A DNA stretch of 64,000 bases from positions 5,389 through 69,388 of the forward strand of contig CBFHNK010000002.1 of the NCBI GenBank assembly GCA_965657195.1, in the 5' to 3' direction. How positions within the stretch are numbered: the first letter of the stretch is position 1; every line of letters begins with the position of its first letter. This DNA comes from TMED14 sp965657195 (lineage in GTDB: Bacteria > Bacteroidota > Bacteroidia > Flavobacteriales > Schleiferiaceae). The position numbers and the translations under genes were made by a program. Under the pieces are notes generated by a model. That model searched no databases and was not told the DNA's origin. It saw only the letters and a list, made by a program, of their open reading frames with translations. Of this stretch, positions 60,323 to 64,000 are shown one piece after another.

Positions 60323-61066
60323 TTACCACGAACCACTGGCGCCGCCGCCGCCGAAACTTCCGCCGCCAAAGCCACCAAATCCGCCTCCGCCAAACCCGCC
60401 TCCTCCGAAACCGCCTCCGCGGCCACCAAAACCGCCCCCGACCGGGAAGCCGCCCATCGGGCCGTACCACATACCCCGGTGGCCTCCGCCTCCGCCTCCT
60501 CCGCGCTTCGCGAGCGCGACGAGAATGAGTACGCCAATGGCAACCAGTCCAAACGGGAACTTGCGCTCTTTGGTGGAATCGACCGCGACAAACTGACCGG
60601 AAAGCATTTGTGCCACCTGCGTGGCTACGGCTTCAATACCTGCGGCATAGGCCTGCTCGCGAAAGGCGGGCTTGAGCACGTTTTCAATGAGTAGGTGGCT
60701 CTCAAGGTCGGTGACCGTGGCCTCAAGGCCGCGCCCCACTTGGATCGCCATCTTTCGGTCTTCAAGTGCAATGAGCACGAGCATTCCGTTGTCTGTTTCG
60801 GCTTGGCCGATGCCCCAAGCTTCGCCGGTTTGGGCGGCGACAAAGTTGAGGTCGTCGTTGACGTGGTCGACAAAAAGAACTGCTATTTGGGTAGAAGTCG
60901 AATCGTTAATTGCGTGAAGCACGGCCTCAAGGCGTGCCTCTTCAGCGGCATCGAAAACGGGTGAGGTATTGCGCCACACGACCAGTCCCTCTGAGGGGCT
61001 GGGCTTCTCCCAGGGCTGAGCCTGAAGGTTAAATGCCGCGAGTGCACATAGAATAAAAAGCCTCAT
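60323..61066 (-). CDS. TPM-domain membrane protein with a glycine-rich tail
   Basis: 247 aa. Signal peptide (1-16), a TPM domain (about 25-155) with STQIAVLFVDHV, GQAETDNGMLVLIALEDRKMAIQVGRGLE in parts, then one helix (about 172-190) and a C-terminal tail made almost only of Gly and Phe (GGFGGRGGGFGG and similar). TPM domains are exported or membrane-attached and of uncertain biochemical role. It overlaps the second TPM gene by 4 nt. Confidence 0.92.
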   Translation of the reverse strand: MRLFILCALAAFNLQAQPWEKPSPSEGLVVWRNTSPVFDAAEEARLEAVLHAINDSTSTQIAVLFVDHVNDDLNFVAAQTGEAWGIGQAETDNGMLVLIALEDRKMAIQVGRGLEATVTDLESHLLIENVLKPAFREQAYAAGIEAVATQVAQMLSGQFVAVDSTKERKFPFGLVAIGVLILVALAKRGGGGGGGHRGMWYGPMGGFPVGGGFGGRGGGFGGGGFGGGGFGGFGGGSFGGGGASGSW

Positions 61067-61488
61067 CCGCGTGAAACTTCGTTGCTGAGTTCGTTGCGGT
61101 CACGATGGCCTTGGTGCGGAAAATGTTCGGCAAGTGCCCGACCCGCTTCTGCGATTCCGAGTTCGAGTGCATCAACCCAACGGCCTTCTTTGAGTTCCGG
61201 AACCATGTGGTCGCGAATACCTTCCCAAAAGGACTGGCCAACCTTTGCGTGGATTCCCGAATCGCCCACCACAGCGAACTTGTGGCTTTCAAGGGCAATG
61301 AAAAACAGGATGCCGTTGCGTTCCGCGGTGCGGTGCATTCCGAGCTTTTGAAACTGCTTTTGGGCGTCGCGCAGCGGGTCACCCGAGCACGTGTCGTTCA
61401 GGTGCACACGGACTTCACCGGATGTCATCAATTCGGCCGCCTCGATGGCAGCTACGATACGCTGTTCGTCGTGCGGTTGAACCTGCAT
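61063..61488 (-). CDS. Second TPM-domain protein, no signal peptide
   Basis: 141 aa, a TPM domain alone (AELMTSGEVRVHL, ERNGILFFIALESHKFAVVGDSGI in parts, FWEGIRDHMVPELKEGRW). No signal peptide or helix is evident, so it is probably cytosolic or associated with its partner. Tight overlaps with lemA (1 nt) and the first TPM gene (4 nt) make a lemA-TPM-TPM unit. Confidence 0.92.
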   Translation of the reverse strand: MQVQPHDEQRIVAAIEAAELMTSGEVRVHLNDTCSGDPLRDAQKQFQKLGMHRTAERNGILFFIALESHKFAVVGDSGIHAKVGQSFWEGIRDHMVPELKEGRWVDALELGIAEAGRALAEHFPHQGHRDRNELSNEVSRG

Positions 61489-62081
61489 TACTCGAAGCTC
61501 ACTTCTGGGGCATCTTGGGCCTCAGTTTCGGCTTCAAAGTATCCGCGCGCCTCAAATCCACCCACGGCAGCAACCAGTGAGGTAGGGATGCGCTTGACCG
61601 ATGAATTGTAGGTACGAACCTGTTCGTTGAATCGGTCGCGCTCTACGTTGATGCGGTTTTCGGTTCCTTCGAGCTGCGACTGCAGTGCTAAGAAGTTTTG
61701 GTTGGCCTTCAGGTCGGGGTAGCGCTCGACTGAAACAAGGAGGCGGCTTAGAGCACCCTTGAGTTCACCTTGGGCCTTTTGAAATTCCGCAATTTTATCT
61801 GGAGTAAGATTGTCAGCACTGATTTGAACGGATGTGGCTTTTGAGCGGGCTTCAATCACGTCGGTCAGGGTAGACTTTTCAAAATCCGCGTAGCCTTTCA
61901 CCGTCGAAACCAAGTTGGGAATAAGATCCGCGCGGCGCTGGTAGGCCGACTGGACATTAGCCCATTGGCTCTCTGTGCTCTCGCTCAAACCGACGAGGCG
62001 GTTGTAGGCACCGACGCCCCAAAGAAGGATGAGGACAAAGCCGCCGAGGACGGATAGAAGAATGATCGTAGAACGGTTCAT
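61488..62081 (-). CDS. lemA: LemA-family membrane protein
   Basis: 197 aa. One N-terminal helix (about 7-27), then a coiled-coil-rich domain with YNRLVGLSESTESQWANVQSAYQRRADLIPNLV in parts (QRRADLIPNLV) and IEARSKAT, ending in an acidic tail. Its role is unknown; it is usually beside TPM genes as here. ATGA overlap with the upstream MerR gene. Confidence 0.95.
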   Translation of the reverse strand: MNRSTIILLSVLGGFVLILLWGVGAYNRLVGLSESTESQWANVQSAYQRRADLIPNLVSTVKGYADFEKSTLTDVIEARSKATSVQISADNLTPDKIAEFQKAQGELKGALSRLLVSVERYPDLKANQNFLALQSQLEGTENRINVERDRFNEQVRTYNSSVKRIPTSLVAAVGGFEARGYFEAETEAQDAPEVSFE

Positions 62082-62419
62082 GGTAAGGTTTTAATCGTTT
62101 TTGCCAGTTGGTCAAGTTCGGCTTTCACATTCTGCAAACGCCGTACCAAGTCTTCGGTTTGTATGGAGTCCTCGGGTGCATTCTTTAGTTTTTGGCGTGC
62201 GCCTTCTAACGTGAATCCCTTTTCTTTGACCAAGAAGTGGATTTTTCGCAGCAGCTCCATGTCCTTGGTACTGTACTTACGTGCACCGGCCTCGGATTTT
62301 TTGGGCTTTAGCTCCGGAAACTCTTTTTCCCAAAACCGCAATGCGGACGTGTTGAGTTCAAAGATGGCGGCAGCTTCGCCGATGCTGTAGTATCGCTTGG
62401 TGAATTCTGTCGGAATCAT
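62078..62419 (-). CDS. MerR-family transcriptional regulator
   Basis: 113 aa. The helix-turn-helix is YYSIGEAAAIFELNTSALRFWEKEF in parts (IGEAAAIFELN, LRFWEKEFP), followed by RKYSTKDMELLRKIHFLVKEKGFTLEGARQKL in parts and a short coiled-coil. No effector domain is visible. One-base overlap with the M23 gene and 4-nt overlap with lemA, so it is made with the proteins it may regulate. Confidence 0.93.
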   Translation of the reverse strand: MIPTEFTKRYYSIGEAAAIFELNTSALRFWEKEFPELKPKKSEAGARKYSTKDMELLRKIHFLVKEKGFTLEGARQKLKNAPEDSIQTEDLVRRLQNVKAELDQLAKTIKTLP

Positions 62420-63396
62420 TAGTCGAACGATTGATTGTTGGCAGCGGCTTGGGCGAGAAGTTTGTTGTACTCTGCTGGTGTCAAGTCGTTGAAAAAGAAG
62501 TTGATGGGGTTTACTCGGCGCCCGCGGTAGATGACCTCGTAGTGCAGGTGGGGGCCGGTGGATTTGCCGGTGTTTCCGATGTAGCCGATAAGATCCCCGC
62601 GCTTCACTCGCTGACCTTGGCGACGAACGACACGGCTCATGTGGGCGTACAGTGTGTGGTAGCCGTATCCGTGGCTGATTGTCAGGTGCTTGCCGTAGCC
62701 CCTTCCGCCGTAGAGTTCGTTGGAAACGATCACGCCGTCTGCCGTCGCATAGATGGGTGTGCCCTGCTTGGCAGAGAAGTCCACACCTTGGTGCAACTTG
62801 CTGACTTTGAAAATCGGGTCAATGCGGTACCCAAATCCCGAAGAGAAGCGAATACTTGGTTGGTCCTTGACGGGTCGAATTGCAGGTAGAGCTTTGAGGA
62901 TTTCACCCTTGCGCTGGGCGAGTTCGGCCACCTCGTCAAGGCTCGCAGAATGCACGGCAAGCCGTTTTTTCAGGTCGTCCACCTTGCGCAAACTGCGTTC
63001 GAGTAGGGTTTCGTTTGAAAGACCCCGAATTTTCTCGTAGCGGTCGGCATCCATGGGAAGTCCGCCCTGACGGACCCACGACGCAGGTGGTTCAGACTCC
63101 AAAATAACTCGATAGACTTCGTTGTCGCGGCGCTCGAGTTCGGCCGCCACGGCGCCCAATTCTTGGATTTGCTCTTCGAGTTCGCGGTAGGTTTCTTCAG
63201 AAATTTCAAGCTGGCGCTTCAGCGCTTTTTCTTCGGGAGAATCCATGAAGTACTGGATTCCGAAAAAGAAAATGAGCCCCATGAGCATCGAGCCAAGCAA
63301 GAACAATGAGGTGTCCCGCAGCAAATGCTTCCAAGTGCGCTCAACCTTGTGGTAGGCAAGGGTCAAGGGGTCGTAGATGTACTTGGCGCGGCGCAT
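62419..63396 (-). CDS. M23-family metallopeptidase (LytM/murein hydrolase type)
   Basis: 325 aa from the ATG at 63396; the in-frame extension to 63654 lies inside alaS and is rejected. An N-terminal helix (about 28-50) anchors it in the inner membrane, a coiled-coil follows (about 55-110), and the C-terminal M23 domain has the metal ligands in LHQGVDF and GPHLHYEV plus YHTLYAHMS. It is likely an active peptidoglycan endopeptidase. Divergent from alaS with overlapping promoters. Confidence 0.94.
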   Translation of the reverse strand: MRRAKYIYDPLTLAYHKVERTWKHLLRDTSLFLLGSMLMGLIFFFGIQYFMDSPEEKALKRQLEISEETYRELEEQIQELGAVAAELERRDNEVYRVILESEPPASWVRQGGLPMDADRYEKIRGLSNETLLERSLRKVDDLKKRLAVHSASLDEVAELAQRKGEILKALPAIRPVKDQPSIRFSSGFGYRIDPIFKVSKLHQGVDFSAKQGTPIYATADGVIVSNELYGGRGYGKHLTISHGYGYHTLYAHMSRVVRRQGQRVKRGDLIGYIGNTGKSTGPHLHYEVIYRGRRVNPINFFFNDLTPAEYNKLLAQAAANNQSFD

Positions 63397-63418
63397 ACTT
63401 TTGTATCCATCAAAAGTA
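63396..63418. promoter_or_regulatory. Palindromic pair of -7 boxes for alaS (+) and the M23 gene (-)
   Basis: TACTTTTG at 63396-63403 on the plus strand and its exact inverse CAAAAGTA at 63411-63418, separated by 7 nt, form a perfect inverted repeat. Each half is an exact TAnnTTTG box facing the other. The plus box leaves a 30-nt leader for alaS; the minus box leaves 14 nt to the M23 start, whose first base coincides with the plus box. Confidence 0.7.
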
Positions 63419-63433
63419 GGCAAAACCACCCGC

Positions 63434-64000
63434 ATGAATCCGACTGAACTCCGCCAAGCATATTTAGACTTTTTCGCCTCGAAAGGCCACGTGATTGTGC
63501 CGTCGGCTCCGCTGGTGATTAAAGACGACCCCACGCTGATGTTCACCAATGCGGGCATGAATCCGTTTAAAGACGTATTTATCGGAGCCAAGCCTGTAGT
63601 GCATGCGCGAATTGCGGACAGCCAAAAATGCCTGCGCGTGAGTGGCAAGCACAACGACCTCGAGGAGGTGGGTATTGATACCTACCACCACACGTTGTTT
63701 GAAATGCTCGGCAACTGGTCGTTTGGGGACTACTTCAAGCAAGAGGCTATTGATTGGGCATGGGAATTCCTCACTGAAGTCTGCAAGCTGGACAAAGACC
63801 TACTCTACGTGACTGTGTTCGGTGGAGACCAAGGTGACGGCCTTGCTGCAGACGACGAAGCCAAGGGAATGTGGCTCAAGCATGTGGCTCCGGACCGGAT
63901 TCTCTACGGAAGCAAAAAAGACAACTTTTGGGAAATGGGCGATACCGGGCCCTGCGGTCCCTGTTCCGAAATTCACGTCGACCTGCGTGATGCTGCCGAA
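63434..64000 (+). CDS. alaS: Alanyl-tRNA synthetase, N-terminal 189 residues, cut by the window end
   Basis: The open frame runs from the ATG at 63434 to the last base without a stop. Class II signatures are TELRQAYLDFFASKGH in part, APLVIKDDPTLMFTNAGMNPFKD in parts, SQKCLRVSGKHNDLEEVG in parts, HHTLFEMLGNWSFGDYFK in parts and GPCGPCSEIH. It charges tRNA-Ala. The remainder lies outside the window. Confidence 0.97.
   Translation, partial: MNPTELRQAYLDFFASKGHVIVPSAPLVIKDDPTLMFTNAGMNPFKDVFIGAKPVVHARIADSQKCLRVSGKHNDLEEVGIDTYHHTLFEMLGNWSFGDYFKQEAIDWAWEFLTEVCKLDKDLLYVTVFGGDQGDGLAADDEAKGMWLKHVAPDRILYGSKKDNFWEMGDTGPCGPCSEIHVDLRDAAE

Noticed and set aside
63397..63654. N-terminal extension of the M23 peptidase gene
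   Set aside because: It is the reverse strand of alaS coding sequence and runs through both promoter boxes; the ATG at 63396 fits the membrane anchor.

Overview
The window is a gene-dense (roughly 60 genes) chromosomal segment of a Bacteroidota bacterium, most likely in or near the Flavobacteriales. The evidence is the type IX secretion translocon gene sprA in its usual phylum context (ruvA-sprA-gcvH-vanZ-tonB), three proteins with T9SS type A or B sorting domains, alternative complex III, an archaeal-like mevalonate module, and repeated TAnnTTTG promoter boxes. The base composition looks GC-rich for this group by eye. I see no tRNA, rRNA, CRISPR array, insertion sequence, prophage or other sign of a mobile island.

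Layout. 1-3.7 kb: the end of queA, a divergent pair of unrecognised exported proteins, and rlmN. 3.7-7.8 kb: an overlapping mrp - NifU-domain - korA - korB cluster joining Fe-S delivery to 2-oxoacid:ferredoxin oxidoreductase. 7.9-10.3 kb: yebC, a rhodanese, an unusual membrane-spanning tandem rhodanese, a thioredoxin and a SPOR-domain protein. 10.4-21.6 kb: alternative complex III (actABCDEF) followed by cytochrome oxidase coxB-coxA, one aerobic respiratory operon. 21.7-23.6 kb: ruvB-queG. 23.6-29.5 kb: a set of envelope thioredoxin-fold proteins (Omp28-like lipoprotein, DUF6029-like barrel, TlpA, Omp28-like T9SS cargo) and a small T9SS cargo. 29.5-38.9 kb: ruvA, sprA (2426 aa), gcvH, a VanZ-like gene and tonB.

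38.9-43.9 kb: cysQ, then ctaB, two COX III genes, a COX IV-like gene, sco, DUF420 and a 75-aa CxxC membrane protein, which complete and assemble the oxidase whose subunits I and II lie 20 kb away. 43.9-47.3 kb: tolC-like, macA/hlyD-like, tsaB. 47.2-53.4 kb: tag, a DUF255 (YyaL-type) protein, a Pit phosphate transporter with a PhoU-like tail, and an M20 peptidase. 53.5-55.7 kb: a choice-of-anchor L / PKD / T9SS type B surface protein. 55.7-58.4 kb: UbiA-like, mevalonate kinase and mvaD. 58.4-58.6 kb: a low-complexity repeat patch. 58.6-63.4 kb: fabD, queD, a lipoprotein, two TPM-domain proteins, lemA, a MerR regulator and an M23 peptidase. The window ends in alaS.

The most notable non-coding pattern is that many genes have a TAnnTTTG box ending only 4-6 nt before the ATG, which implies leaderless or almost leaderless mRNAs. 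Other points of interest are the tandem rhodanese with an internal signal-peptide-like helix, the 18-histidine linker of ActF, the TlpA/DUF6029/Omp28 operon, the UbiA-like protein missing its second acidic motif, the palindromic divergent promoter of alaS and the M23 gene, and the heptad/26-bp repeat patch upstream of mvaD. No single clearly new defence or mobile system is visible.
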